From Leeuwenhoekiella sp. (GTDB lineage: Bacteria; Bacteroidota; Bacteroidia; Flavobacteriales; Flavobacteriaceae), in contig PAPI01000004.1 of assembly GCA_002708845.1 (NCBI GenBank), positions 310,001 to 374,000 on the forward strand: a stretch of 64,000 nt of DNA, in the 5' to 3' direction. The translations under genes and the position numbers were made by a program. Shown one piece after another: positions 16,537 through 25,684 of this stretch. The notes under the pieces were generated by a model that did no database searches, was not told where the DNA came from, and saw nothing but the letters and a program-made list of their open reading frames with translations. Positions within the stretch are counted from its first letter, which is position 1, and every line of letters begins with the position of its first letter.

Positions 16537-17475
16537 TTAAGGCATTGCCAAAATTTTGTCTACAATAGTCTGTGCAAGCTTGATTTTGCTCTCAACCGTC
16601 CACCCTGCGATATGGGGAGTAAGAATCACATTTTCTGCACTGATGAGGTATTTAAGCGGTTCGGGCATTTGTGCGGTATCTGTAAACAGGTTTTCAAAAG
16701 AGAGCTTCTCGTATTCTAAAACATCGAGACCAGCACCTAAAATTTTACCATTTTTCAGTGCATCAACTAAATCTGCGGTAACCACGCTTTTACCCCTGGC
16801 GGTATTGATGAGCCAAAAGGGTTTTTTAAATTCATCTATAAACGTCGTGTTTACCATCTTATCGGTAAGCGGAGTCCAGGGTGTGTGCAGACTTAACACA
16901 TCTGCTTTTTGCTGTAATTCTTTAAGCGAAACCTGACGCGAATTGGCATTACCCAGATTAGGCCTGATGTCGTAACAGAGCACCTCGCAGTCAAATCCCT
17001 GTAATTTTTTCGCGAATGCGTTACCCATATTGCCATAGCCAATCAATCCCACCGTTTTGCCTTCAAGCTCTAAACCGCGATTTTTTTCTCGATTCCACTG
17101 GCCGGCACGTACTTCGGCATCTGCTTGTTTCAGTTTATTAAAGAGCATCAATAACATTCCCAGAGCATGTTCACCCACAGCATTTCTATTTCCCTCGGGA
17201 GCAGCGATAAGATGTACTCCTTTTGACTCGGCATAAGGAATATCAATACTTTCTAGCCCGGCACCCACGCGAGCGATAAATTTGAGTTTTGTGGCAGCGT
17301 CCAGAAATTGACGGTCAATTTTAAATCTGCTGCGAATGACCACCCCGTCGTAGTCGGCGATTTTTGCTTCGATCTCCTCTTTAGTTGAAGTATAATCTTC
17401 GTGATTGGTATGACCGGCAGCCGCCAGTTGTTCGATCATCAACTCGTGGTTGCTGTCAATATGAAGAATTTTCAT
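16537..17475 (-). CDS. D-2-hydroxyacid dehydrogenase (phosphoglycerate dehydrogenase-like)
   Basis: A 312-residue NAD-dependent dehydrogenase. The nucleotide-binding motif is VGLIGYGNMGNAFAKKL (about residues 142-158), the catalytic Arg lies in INTARGKSV, and the catalytic His in LTPHIAGWT. The N-terminal substrate domain (KILHIDSNHELM, RVGAGLESIDI) resembles SerA. There is no C-terminal ACT domain, so this is the short form; it may make 3-phosphohydroxypyruvate for serine synthesis or act on another 2-hydroxyacid. It lies eight bases downstream of the thioesterase gene and is probably co-transcribed with it. Confidence 0.85.
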   Translation of the reverse strand: MKILHIDSNHELMIEQLAAAGHTNHEDYTSTKEEIEAKIADYDGVVIRSRFKIDRQFLDAATKLKFIARVGAGLESIDIPYAESKGVHLIAAPEGNRNAVGEHALGMLLMLFNKLKQADAEVRAGQWNREKNRGLELEGKTVGLIGYGNMGNAFAKKLQGFDCEVLCYDIRPNLGNANSRQVSLKELQQKADVLSLHTPWTPLTDKMVNTTFIDEFKKPFWLINTARGKSVVTADLVDALKNGKILGAGLDVLEYEKLSFENLFTDTAQMPEPLKYLISAENVILTPHIAGWTVESKIKLAQTIVDKILAMP

Positions 17476-17483
17476 GATAAAGT

Positions 17484-17891
17484 TTATTGGTTGACCTCTT
17501 CGTAATAGGCTGTAAATGTTTCAGGTACCCGTAAAGGTTTACGGGTTTGCATATCGATCAGACACCAGTTTGTTATTGCCGTGGCCAGAACTTTCTCATC
17601 TGCCGGTCTGTAAATTTTGGTATGCCGAATAGAACGCACGCCTTCAAACTTCTCAACCCATGTTTCAACAATTATTTCTTCCCCTTCAAAAGCAGGAGCG
17701 TGGTATTTTATGGTGTGTTCAAGCGCCACCCAGGCGTATTGCTCCAGCATTTGTGGGGTTGAATTGTGCTGCCAGTGTGCTTCGGCTACATCCTGCACCC
17801 ATTGTAAATAGATGACATTGTTTACGTGACCCAAACCATCTATGGCTACTGCAGGTATGGTTACGTTCAGGGTAAAAGTTTTCGCATTCAT
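17484..17891 (-). CDS. Acyl-CoA thioesterase, hot-dog fold (YbgC/4HBT-like)
   Basis: A 135-residue hot-dog-fold thioesterase: DGLGHVNNVIYLQWVQDVAE at residues 19-38 holds the catalytic Asp/His region of the 4-hydroxybenzoyl-CoA thioesterase family, followed by the strands VALEHTIKYHAPAFEGEEI and the C-terminal NWCLIDMQTRKPLRVP. It hydrolyses short or aromatic acyl-CoA esters in relatives; the substrate is not known here. It is the upstream gene of a pair with the 2-hydroxyacid dehydrogenase. Confidence 0.88.
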   Translation of the reverse strand: MNAKTFTLNVTIPAVAIDGLGHVNNVIYLQWVQDVAEAHWQHNSTPQMLEQYAWVALEHTIKYHAPAFEGEEIIVETWVEKFEGVRSIRHTKIYRPADEKVLATAITNWCLIDMQTRKPLRVPETFTAYYEEVNQ

Positions 17892-17961
17892 TTTTCAAAA
17901 ATAGAAAACTAAAATGGTGAAGCCTGTGTAAGAATAAATTTTGAGAATTTTTTGGGAAGGT

Positions 17962-19311
17962 TTAAAACCCTAAAATGAGTTTAGCCAGACTGAAGTAGAT
18001 GAGGATACCAAATATATCGTTACTGGTAGTGATAAACGGGCCGGTAGCGATAGCCGGATCAATGCCCCGCCAGTCTAACAGAATTGGCACAAATGTACCT
18101 ACCAGCGCGGCCACGATAATAACCGAAAGCATAGCGACCGCTACGGTTGAACTCAGCAGCCATCCAAAACCAAATATGACACCAAAACTCACGACAAGAA
18201 TACCCAACGCCAGGCCATTGATGAGCCCGATGCTTATTTCTTTAAGAAGGCGCAGCCACATACTGCCGGTTACATTGTCGTTAGCCAGACCCTGCACAAT
18301 AATTGCGCTTGATTGGACCCCAACGTTACCGGCGACAGCCGCAACCAATGGGGTGAAGAAAAACAGTTCAGGGTGTACAGAAAGCGCTCCCTCGAAGCCT
18401 TTCATTATATTCACGGCCCCAAGACTTCCTACAAGACCCAGCACCAACCACGGAAGGCGCGCGCGCGTAAGTTCCCATACGGTATCATCTGCCTCAACAA
18501 TTTGTGAAAGACCTGCAGCCATACGGTAATCTTCATCGGCCTCATCCCGTATGAAATCAAGGATGTCATCAACAGTAATACGGCCCAGCAATATACCCGA
18601 ATCGTTGACCACAGGTACAGCCTCCAGATCATATTTTTGCATCAGACGGGCGACGTCTTCTGCGGTATCATGCACGTTAACTGAGTCTACATTGGGAATA
18701 TAGATGTCAGAAATCTTCGATTTTGCCTCTGCAGTCAGTAAGTCTTTAAGCGAAAGTCTGCCGATGAGTTTATCATTGCGATCTACCACATAAACCGAAT
18801 GTACACGAGTTACATTTTGAGCCTGTGCCCGCATTTTGCGCACACAGCCGGCAACCGTCCAGGTTTCGCGAACGCGTACCAATTCTTTTGCCATAAGACC
18901 CCCTGCAGAATTATCGTCATACCGAAGCATTTCAACAATATCTCTGGCGTGATCTTCGTCTTCAATCGCATCAATTACCTGACGCTGAATCTCCTCGTCA
19001 AGTTCTGATAAGAAATCTACCGCATCATCCGTATCCAGTTCGTTAAGCTCGTCTGCAATTTCCTGAGGGGAGAGGTTATCAAGAATTTCTTCCCGGTAGT
19101 CCTCGTCAAGCTCCATCAGGGCCTCAGAGGTGGTCTCACTATCAAGCAGTTTTACCAGGTAGGTTGCTTCTTCGGTAGTGACCTCGTCCAGAATCTCGGC
19201 AATATCAGCGTGGTGAACGTTGTCAAGAAGATCAAGAATACTTTGATTGTCACCAACCTCGATCAGGTTTTCGATTTGCTCTATAAGGTCTTCGGTAAGT
19301 TCAAAAGCCAT
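17962..19311 (-). CDS. mgtE: Magnesium transporter MgtE
   Basis: A 449-residue Mg2+ channel. An acidic MgtE_N domain (about residues 20-130, with many Asp/Glu such as LNELDTDDAVDFLSELDEE) is followed by two CBS domains (about 135-255, VHSVYVVDRNDKLIGRLSL and LEAVPVVNDSGILLGRI) and a membrane domain of five helices (about 285-449) with the pore-region VAAVAGNVGVQSSAIIVQG. In the family, Mg2+ bound to the cytosolic domains closes the channel. It has its own likely promoter (TATATTTG at 19360-19353 on the minus strand). The stop follows an LAKLILGF end typical of the family. Confidence 0.95.
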   Translation of the reverse strand: MAFELTEDLIEQIENLIEVGDNQSILDLLDNVHHADIAEILDEVTTEEATYLVKLLDSETTSEALMELDEDYREEILDNLSPQEIADELNELDTDDAVDFLSELDEEIQRQVIDAIEDEDHARDIVEMLRYDDNSAGGLMAKELVRVRETWTVAGCVRKMRAQAQNVTRVHSVYVVDRNDKLIGRLSLKDLLTAEAKSKISDIYIPNVDSVNVHDTAEDVARLMQKYDLEAVPVVNDSGILLGRITVDDILDFIRDEADEDYRMAAGLSQIVEADDTVWELTRARLPWLVLGLVGSLGAVNIMKGFEGALSVHPELFFFTPLVAAVAGNVGVQSSAIIVQGLANDNVTGSMWLRLLKEISIGLINGLALGILVVSFGVIFGFGWLLSSTVAVAMLSVIIVAALVGTFVPILLDWRGIDPAIATGPFITTSNDIFGILIYFSLAKLILGF

Positions 19312-19352
19312 ACTCGCTACTGTATCGGGGTTAGTACTCGTTTTAGGTCGTG

Positions 19353-19360
19353 CAAATATA
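19353..19360 (-). promoter_or_regulatory. Probable -7 element of mgtE
   Basis: On the minus strand this reads TATATTTG, an exact TAnnTTTG match, 41 bases before the mgtE ATG. No clear TTTG was found at the -33 position. Confidence 0.5.
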
Positions 19361-19470
19361 ATTAAACTAGGCTGTGTGCCCCGCCGCTTTGTGATAGATT
19401 TACCGCGGGGCGGAACCTTAAATTTATAAGGAAGGCTTGAAAGAATGCAGTTTTAATACGCGTGAGTCTT

Positions 19471-20325
19471 TTACTCCCCCTGAAGATCATTTTGAATATC
19501 GCGGGTGAGGTCTATAAATTGAGCAACACTCAATTGCTCTGGACGTTTGTTAAAAATCTCGCTTTCGCGAAAGCTTTCGCTGAGTTCAAGCTGCTTCAGG
19601 CTATTACGCAGGGTTTTACGTCGCTGCTGAAAGGCCATTTTGACCACTTTATAAAGCGCTTCGGGACTACAGGCTAAATCTTTATAGTTTTCTTTTCGCG
19701 TAAGCCGCAACACGCCACTATCTACTTTAGGTGGCGGATTAAAGACCGAAGGCGGAACGGTAAACAGATACTCCGCATCGTAAAAGGCCTGAGCTAAAAC
19801 CGAAAGAATTCCGTAAGCTTTGCTGCCTTCGGGCTCACAGATTCGCTGGGCGACTTCCTTCTGAAACATTCCGGTAAACTCGGGCACCCGATCGCGCCAC
19901 TCGAGCATTTTAAAAACGATTTGAGTCGAAATATTATACGGGAAGTTTCCTGTTATCGCAAAAGGCCGGTCACCAAATAAAGTGCTTAAATCTATTTTGA
20001 GAAAATCGGCTTCAACTACTTTAAGGCTGCAGCCTTCCATTTGTTCAGCATATTCCAGCGGAAAGCTGTGATTGAGGTACACAATAGACTCGCTGTCGAG
20101 ATCCATCGCGGTGATGTTCATATCTTTTCGCAGCAGGTATTTGGTAAGCACTCCGGTTCCCGGGCCTATTTCCAAAACATCCTGGTAGCCTTCAAAAGAA
20201 AGGGTTTCAGCAATTTTACGGGCGATGTTTTCGTCCTTTAAAAAATGCTGCCCCAGATGTTTTTTAGCTTTTACGGGATCGTCTGCCCGGTGATGGCTTT
20301 CAGTCTGTCTGAATTTTTTCTTCAT
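19471..20325 (-). CDS. rsmA: 16S rRNA (adenine1518/1519-N6)-dimethyltransferase
   Basis: RsmA (KsgA) dimethylates two adjacent adenines in the 3'-terminal hairpin of 16S rRNA during small-subunit assembly. A 284-residue protein: [18 protein letters not shown] near residue 20, SAM motif [11 protein letters not shown], motif IV NFPYNIS, and the family C-terminal [12 protein letters not shown]. It is next to a DUF4286 gene and upstream of mgtE, a frequent arrangement in flavobacteria. The start ATG gives a charged N-terminal extension ([17 protein letters not shown]) before the conserved part. Confidence 0.96.
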   Translation of the reverse strand: MKKKFRQTESHHRADDPVKAKKHLGQHFLKDENIARKIAETLSFEGYQDVLEIGPGTGVLTKYLLRKDMNITAMDLDSESIVYLNHSFPLEYAEQMEGCSLKVVEADFLKIDLSTLFGDRPFAITGNFPYNISTQIVFKMLEWRDRVPEFTGMFQKEVAQRICEPEGSKAYGILSVLAQAFYDAEYLFTVPPSVFNPPPKVDSGVLRLTRKENYKDLACSPEALYKVVKMAFQQRRKTLRNSLKQLELSESFRESEIFNKRPEQLSVAQFIDLTRDIQNDLQGE

Positions 20326-20373
20326 TACCCGTAAAATAGAGATTTGTATAAAACTTAAGCTTCCGGCTTTGGT

Positions 20374-20700
20374 TTAATGTGGGTTAAATTCGGTCTGCTC
20401 TGTAATGATTTCCAATTCGGTTTTAAAAAACAAGACTTTATCGCCGTACTTTCCGGCTTCGCCATCCAGACGATCTACGTCTTCCTTATAAAAACGCGCC
20501 AGGGAATCCTTGCTCTTTGCGGTGTATTGTATAGAATAGCTTTGTCCGCCCATTTCTTCTTCCACAAGAACTTTGGTCATCAGGGCTTTGATGAATTTTC
20601 CCGTTGCCAACATCTCCGGGATGTGCTCATTGCGGATCCAATAAAGCCAGTCGCTGTGTATGCTGTCGTCTACATTTACGGTGACGTTATAAATTATCAT
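20374..20700 (-). CDS. DUF4286 family protein
   Basis: A 108-residue cytosolic protein. The pattern MIIYNVTVNVDDSIHSDW and the IPEMLATGKF stretch identify DUF4286, a small alpha+beta (dimeric ferredoxin-like) family of unknown function common in Bacteroidota. It lies 48 bases upstream of rsmA and 19 bases downstream of the TPR protein gene, so the three genes are probably one transcription unit. Confidence 0.85.
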   Translation of the reverse strand: MIIYNVTVNVDDSIHSDWLYWIRNEHIPEMLATGKFIKALMTKVLVEEEMGGQSYSIQYTAKSKDSLARFYKEDVDRLDGEAGKYGDKVLFFKTELEIITEQTEFNPH

Positions 20701-20719
20701 ATAGCAATTTTGTTAGTGG

Positions 20720-22501
20720 TTAATTGATAGAATCTCCCCGCAACCTGCGGTATTTTTGCTGGGCATCTACATAAAAAATGCTGTCTGCAAAATTAAAGAT
20801 GATTTGCTCATAATGCTCCTTAGCTTTTTCAGGGAGATTAAGCACACTATTGTAAAGATTTGCAAGCCGGTAATGGGCATCATCTGCGAGAATATCGCTG
20901 CCGTGGCTTTCTATGATTTTTAGATAATTATCTGCGGCCTTCTGATATTCTTTTTTGTTTTCAAAAAGTTGGGCTTGAGCCAAAAGGGCTTCGTCTTCAA
21001 TTTTTTCGCCTGCGAAATCTTTCAGAACCCGGTCATAAATCGCAATAGCATCTTCATCGCGATTTTGATAGCTGCGTAAATCGGCCTGAGCGTATGTTTT
21101 TAGAGCAGCTTGTGTCGAGTCGTTTAACGTATTATCGGTGATAAGCAAATATAAATCCTGAGCATCGTTTGCAATAAGTTGCTCTGCAGAGGATTTGAGA
21201 ACTTTCAACTGGGTTTTAGCCCACTCAAAATCACCCTTGTAGTAACTGGTTTTGGCCACCTTAAAGCGGGCTTCCTGAGCGATGACGTTATCTTTCAGTT
21301 TTTTCTGAATCTGAGAATAGTAAATGAGTGCCGCGTTAAAACGCTCCTCAAGTACGAGAATATCTGCAAGTTCCATTTTGATACGGGCTTCTTGAAAGTT
21401 ATTCAGCGGAAGTTTGAGCGCTTCTTCCAGTAAGTTTGTCGCCTGTTCTTTTTTCGCAAAGCGGAATGCTAAAAAATGGGCGTAATCTGCCTGAAGCTCG
21501 AGGGTTACGGCAGATTTTCCATACGTATCTAGCAGGGATGCATATTGTGCATCAATCTCTTTGAGTTGTTCTGCGTTTGCAGACTTGAGCCTGAGTTCCA
21601 GGTATTTTTGTTGCGCGTAAAGGCGCTGTTCATCATCAACGGTTTCATCTATCAAATAGGCTAAAACAGTAAGAGTCAAAGTATCTTCATCATTTTGCTC
21701 TGCAACGATTGCCAGGGTTGTGATTCCGGCAAAATTTCCGCTGCGACGTGCGATTGCTTTTTCCTGTATGAAGGCCTTGTCGTACTCCTTTTGCTGAATA
21801 AACAACCAGCTTAACATGCGGTTATAAAGCAGGTCTGGATTTTCCTGCATACGTGTTAATAGCACTTTACGCAGGTTTTGATTGGCACTATTAGCCGGGT
21901 CATCGGTTATAAAACGACTGATACTGCGTTGTGCGTAGTCTGCAAAATTATCACCTCCCTCGAGCAGATTTAAGTACATCTCAAACATGGTTTCAAAATT
22001 TCCCATTTCACCATAAAGAGATGCCAGTTGATAATCAAAATTGCCTGAAGGAATTATTTCCCGGGCGGTTTCGTAGGTTTTAACGGCTTCTTCAAGCAGG
22101 CTGTATTTTTGAAAAGCACGGGCAACACCACTTGCATATCCCGGGTTTGTGGCAATACCGGCAATCACTTTGTTGTAAATAGCCTGAGCATCAGCCTGAT
22201 TTCCCTGTAATTGCTTGTTGTAGCCCAGCTCAACTTCAAGAACGGGATTGTTTCGGGTTCGATCAAGCGCCTTCAGAATCAAGCTGTCTGCTTTTGAGTA
22301 GGCTTCGGTTTCTTGATAGGCTTCTATCAATCCGGTTACAAACGTAAAATTGCCCGGAGTATCTTTAATAAGACCTTCATAGACAGTTACGGCTTTGTCA
22401 TAGTCGCCCTGCTCCATATAATTACGGGCAAGCAGATCGTTCTGAGCATGAGCACAAACGCCTGAAACCAGAACTAACGCTAAGAAAACTTTACGTAACA
22501 C
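20720..22501 (-). CDS. Periplasmic tetratricopeptide-repeat protein
   Basis: A protein of about 593 residues. A signal peptide is seen as LRKVFLALVLVSGVCAHAQ, and the rest is a chain of helical TPR-like repeats (for example YDKAVTVYEGLI, EEAVKTYETAR, QKAADNYLKI, EKAKEHYEQII), so it is probably a periplasmic or outer-membrane scaffold protein. I chose the GTG at 22501 because it gives a normal signal peptide; a TTG at 22546 adds 15 residues. A hairpin (CCCGGT/ACCGGG, 22516-22529) lies 15 bases upstream of the GTG and could affect translation. Exact role unknown. Confidence 0.82.
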   Translation of the reverse strand: MLRKVFLALVLVSGVCAHAQNDLLARNYMEQGDYDKAVTVYEGLIKDTPGNFTFVTGLIEAYQETEAYSKADSLILKALDRTRNNPVLEVELGYNKQLQGNQADAQAIYNKVIAGIATNPGYASGVARAFQKYSLLEEAVKTYETAREIIPSGNFDYQLASLYGEMGNFETMFEMYLNLLEGGDNFADYAQRSISRFITDDPANSANQNLRKVLLTRMQENPDLLYNRMLSWLFIQQKEYDKAFIQEKAIARRSGNFAGITTLAIVAEQNDEDTLTLTVLAYLIDETVDDEQRLYAQQKYLELRLKSANAEQLKEIDAQYASLLDTYGKSAVTLELQADYAHFLAFRFAKKEQATNLLEEALKLPLNNFQEARIKMELADILVLEERFNAALIYYSQIQKKLKDNVIAQEARFKVAKTSYYKGDFEWAKTQLKVLKSSAEQLIANDAQDLYLLITDNTLNDSTQAALKTYAQADLRSYQNRDEDAIAIYDRVLKDFAGEKIEDEALLAQAQLFENKKEYQKAADNYLKIIESHGSDILADDAHYRLANLYNSVLNLPEKAKEHYEQIIFNFADSIFYVDAQQKYRRLRGDSIN

Positions 22502-22641
22502 GCTTTTTGATTTTACCCGGTAAACCGGGATTACTGCTAAAGACAATTTAAGGTGCAGACTAAAGTCACCTGACTAAATATACTAAAGAAGTGCCAGAAC
22601 ACTCCTGTATTAAACGCAATACCTGTTTAAAACGTACGCGG

Positions 22642-23913
22642 TTAGTCTATTTTATCAAAACCACAATAAGGAACCAAAACCTCAGGGATTTTGATGCCGT
22701 CTTCGGTCTGATAATTTTCCAGAATTCCCGCAAGAACACGCGGTAGCGCCAATGCGCTTCCGTTTAAGGTGTGCGCCAATTGCTTATTACCATCCTTGTC
22801 TTTGTAGCGCAGCTTTAAACGATTGGCCTGAAAGGTTTTGAAGTTAGACACACTACTGATTTCTAGCCAGCGATCCTGAGCGGTAGAAAACACTTCAAAA
22901 TCATAGGTTAGGGTAGAAGTGAAGCCCAGATCGCCCCCACACAATCTCAAAATACGATAGGGTAATTTGAGTTCGTCAAGAATTCCTTTTACGTGCTCGA
23001 CCATTCCGTCAAGAGCGACGTCGCTTTCCTCGGCGCGCTCGATGCGTACGATTTCGACTTTGTCAAACTGATGCAAGCGGTTAAGTCCGCGTACGTGCGC
23101 CCCATACGAACCCGCTTCACGTCGAAAACAGGGCGTATATCCGGTACAGGTAATGGGTAGGTCTTTTTCTTCGAGTAAATTATCGCGAAACATATTGGTC
23201 ACCGGTACTTCAGCAGTAGGAATAAGGTATAAATCGTCCAGACCCACGTGGTACATTTGGCCTTCTTTATCGGGCAACTGACCGGTACCAAAACCGGAAG
23301 CTTCATTCACCAGATGCGGCACCTGATACTCCGTATAGCCTGCTGCGGTGTTTTTATCCAGAAAATAATTGATTAAAGCCCGTTGTAAACGCGCTCCTTT
23401 ATTTTTATAAACCGGAAAACCGGCTCCGGTAATCTTGTTACCCAGCTCAAAATCGATAATGTCGTATTTTTTGGCCAGTTCCCAGTGGGGCAGGCTGCCT
23501 TCCGCAAGTACTGGAATATCTCCTTTTTTAAAGACTTCTTCATTATCGGCATCGCTTTTTCCGGCAGGAACGCTTTCCTGCGGAATGTTGGGAATGGTAT
23601 AGAGTAACTCGTCAAGAGCTGCAACCGTTGCTGTGAGTGTTTCCTGAAGGTCTTTTGAATCTTCTTTCAGTTTACCGGTGCGTTCTTTAAGAATGTTGGC
23701 TTTGCTTTTTTCGCCATTTTTAAAGAGCATCCCGATTTCCTTAGAAAGTTTGTTGCTTTCTGCCAGTGTATTGTCTAGGGAAGCCTGTGTGCTACGGCGT
23801 TTTTCGTCTAGGTCAAGCACCTGATCAAAAATTTCTGAAGCTTCAAAGTTTCGTTTACTTAAGGCTTTGATATAGGCTTCTTTGTGTTCACGAATGTCGT
23901 TAACGTGTAGCAT
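22642..23913 (-). CDS. serS: Seryl-tRNA synthetase
   Basis: Charges tRNA-Ser with serine. A 423-residue class II synthetase: the N-terminal long coiled-coil arm (about residues 20-105, heptad-rich charged region) is followed by the catalytic core with motif 2 FRREAGSYGAHVRGLNRLHQ and motif 3 LNGSALALPRVLAGILENYQ. It ends with the family's typical VPYCGFDKID. Length and order match bacterial SerS. A -7 element (TATTTTTG) lies 19 bases upstream of its ATG on the minus strand. Confidence 0.97.
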   Translation of the reverse strand: MLHVNDIREHKEAYIKALSKRNFEASEIFDQVLDLDEKRRSTQASLDNTLAESNKLSKEIGMLFKNGEKSKANILKERTGKLKEDSKDLQETLTATVAALDELLYTIPNIPQESVPAGKSDADNEEVFKKGDIPVLAEGSLPHWELAKKYDIIDFELGNKITGAGFPVYKNKGARLQRALINYFLDKNTAAGYTEYQVPHLVNEASGFGTGQLPDKEGQMYHVGLDDLYLIPTAEVPVTNMFRDNLLEEKDLPITCTGYTPCFRREAGSYGAHVRGLNRLHQFDKVEIVRIERAEESDVALDGMVEHVKGILDELKLPYRILRLCGGDLGFTSTLTYDFEVFSTAQDRWLEISSVSNFKTFQANRLKLRYKDKDGNKQLAHTLNGSALALPRVLAGILENYQTEDGIKIPEVLVPYCGFDKID

Positions 23914-23931
23914 GGCTTAAATTTTAGACGG

Positions 23932-23939
23932 CAAAAATA
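23932..23939 (-). promoter_or_regulatory. Probable -7 element of serS
   Basis: On the minus strand this reads TATTTTTG, an exact TAnnTTTG match, 19 bases before the serS ATG. There is no clear -33 TTTG. Confidence 0.5.
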
Positions 23940-24363
23940 CGCAAATGGGTTTGAAAAGTGTTCTTAAAACAGGAAGTCACTCTTTAAATATGCAAAGCTT
24001 TAGTCTAACACCTCTTTTTTAGGTTCCCTTTTACTCAAATCCGGAGAAGGCATGAGCCAGTTGACACCTAGTTTTCTTCAAAATCGTAAAAGGCGTAGGC
24101 AGTTATATGTCTGCCTTGGGCAAAGCCATTGTAAAGGGCTATAAAGCCACCCACGACGGCGTTATTAGGCTTTATCGTAAAACACAACTGGAATTTATTG
24201 CATATAAATCGATATGTCTTTCATTATGGTTTTGGTTTTTTATTTGTGTACGTTTGAACTTCAGAAATACTTTCTAATTAGACAAAAATTGTAAACATAA
24301 AATAAATTTTGGCAAGGGTGTTTTCAGTCAACTATTTAATATATTGCTCTCAAATGTTTTAAG
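23940..24363. other. Intergenic region with gene relic, no intact gene
   Basis: Apart from the HTTM-tail relic (24000-24062) I see no convincing gene. One open frame on the plus strand (24107-24277, 56 residues from an ATG) and one on the minus strand across 24072-24225 overlap, and both look protein-like, so neither can be called. The last 150 bases before the tail-fibre-like gene are very AT-rich and probably hold its promoter. Confidence 0.5.
24000..24062 (-). pseudogene. Relic of the 3' end of an HTTM gene
   Basis: On the minus strand this encodes NWLMPSPDLSKREPKKEVLD and a stop. The intact HTTM gene at 27949-29298 ends DWLMPSPDLSKREVKEEVLE and a stop: 16 of 20 residues are the same, and the DNA is about 83% identical over 53 bases with no gaps. 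Upstream of this short stretch the frame is closed by a stop within about a dozen codons, so only the tail of a gene survives. The frame-preserving differences suggest a diverged paralogue or a foreign allele rather than a recent copy. Confidence 0.8.
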
Positions 24364-25680
24364 ATGAAAGCAAGATACATTAGACAGCTTTGTACTGTTG
24401 TTTTAGGTTTATTGATAACATTAAATTTATTTTCTCAAGTTCCTTACCCTCACGAATCTGCGAATTCTATTGATGCAGAGAGGGTGGCAAATTTTGGTGT
24501 TTCCGGAGTTGATGATCAGGTTTTTGAAATCACAAACGCTACCGAGAATGATGGTGAGTTTTTGCCCTCATTATGGTCACACAATGGTCGTACTAATTAT
24601 CACACAATACAACATCTGGGTACTACAAATAGATCATTAGATAGTGGTAATGCTCCAGTGGTTTTATTTATAGCTGCGGTTGCGCCCGGGTTTAATTTAA
24701 ATGCTCCTTCTGGCGTTCAATTCCCCTGGGGTAATGGCGGAACATTGCAAAGTCTTAACAATAGGCCTGCATTTTCTTGGAGAAATGGCAGCACAACAGC
24801 CATGCTTCTGTCTGCTAATAATAATTTGGGTATAGGTACTACGACTCCATCTTCACGTTTGCACGTCAATGGCTCTGTTCGATTTCAATCTCTTAGCGTT
24901 TCGCAGGAGCTCCCTTATTCTCTTGGGGTGAACGAACAGGGAGATGTTTTCAAAGTTGTAAAAGATTCTCAGCAAGATTCTCAACAAGATTCAGATTGGC
25001 TTAGGTCTGATAATCAACCAGCTTCAAATATTAATGATGATATTTTTACAAATGGAAATGTTGGAATTAATGTTCGCAATCCTGCTGCTGCATTGCATGC
25101 TTCAGGAAGCTTAATATTTGAGAACCTAGCAAGCAATTCGGATGAAATTGACTATTATTTAGGGCTTGACGAAAGCGGTAGAGTATACAAAACACCTCGA
25201 AGTGAGCCCTCTGGGGGCTCGGAATTCTCTAATGACTACGATTGGTTGAAGTTTGATAATACGCATTCGAGTTCAATTTCGGACAATATTTACACTTTGG
25301 GTAAAGTAGCAATCAATGTAGACTTTTTACCTAGCTCATCGAGTTCAGACAATGTAAGTAATTACGGATTATTTGTTGGAGGAGGTATATTGACAGAAGA
25401 GGTCAGGGTTTCACTTCAGAACGAATGGGCAGATTATGTTTTTGAAGATAATTATAAATTAATGAGTATCGAAGATTTAGAGGATTATATTAGTCGTGAA
25501 GGTCATTTGCCTAATATTCCTGCAGCAGAAGTAGTTGAAAGGGAAGGTCTAGAATTAGGAGAAATGAATAAGCTTTTATTAGAAAAACTAGAAGAATTAA
25601 GTCTTTATATTATAGAACTCAATAAAACAATAAAATCACAGGAGTCTAAAATCGATTTCTTAATGAAAAATGTTAAATAG
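24364..25680 (+). CDS. Secreted tail-fibre-like protein with S74-type C-terminal region
   Basis: A 438-residue exported protein. A signal peptide (VVLGLLITLNLFSQ) is followed by repeated beta-rich modules with LGIGTTTPSSRLHVNGSV and similar VGINVRNPAAALHASGSL, a pattern of trimeric fibre proteins. The C-terminal 90 residues (WADYVFEDNYKLM, HLPNIPAAEVVE, LGEMNKLLLEKLEEL) match the tail region common in secreted Bacteroidota proteins with an intramolecular-chaperone-like coiled coil. It probably forms a cell-surface fibre. A short DSQQ repeat lies near residue 200. It is AT-rich compared with the genes outside 24.3-27.9 kb, and the next gene starts only four bases after its stop. Confidence 0.78.
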   Translation: MKARYIRQLCTVVLGLLITLNLFSQVPYPHESANSIDAERVANFGVSGVDDQVFEITNATENDGEFLPSLWSHNGRTNYHTIQHLGTTNRSLDSGNAPVVLFIAAVAPGFNLNAPSGVQFPWGNGGTLQSLNNRPAFSWRNGSTTAMLLSANNNLGIGTTTPSSRLHVNGSVRFQSLSVSQELPYSLGVNEQGDVFKVVKDSQQDSQQDSDWLRSDNQPASNINDDIFTNGNVGINVRNPAAALHASGSLIFENLASNSDEIDYYLGLDESGRVYKTPRSEPSGGSEFSNDYDWLKFDNTHSSSISDNIYTLGKVAINVDFLPSSSSSDNVSNYGLFVGGGILTEEVRVSLQNEWADYVFEDNYKLMSIEDLEDYISREGHLPNIPAAEVVEREGLELGEMNKLLLEKLEELSLYIIELNKTIKSQESKIDFLMKNVK

Positions 25681-25684
25681 AGTT

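Noticed and set aside
18003..18530. Long plus-strand open frame opposite mgtE
   Set aside because: It has no family pattern and lies fully on the complementary strand of a clear MgtE gene; its sequence is a shadow of that gene's codon pattern.
22516..22529. Operator or regulator site at the TPR gene
   Set aside because: The palindrome CCCGGT/ACCGGG is also a short hairpin in a coding-like leader; nothing else supports a protein-binding site.
24107..24277. A 56-codon plus-strand open frame and an overlapping minus-strand frame beside the HTTM relic
   Set aside because: Both are open and protein-like, they contradict each other, and the minus frame lacks a start. Neither has a recognised family or a promoter, so I list them only as part of the intergenic description.
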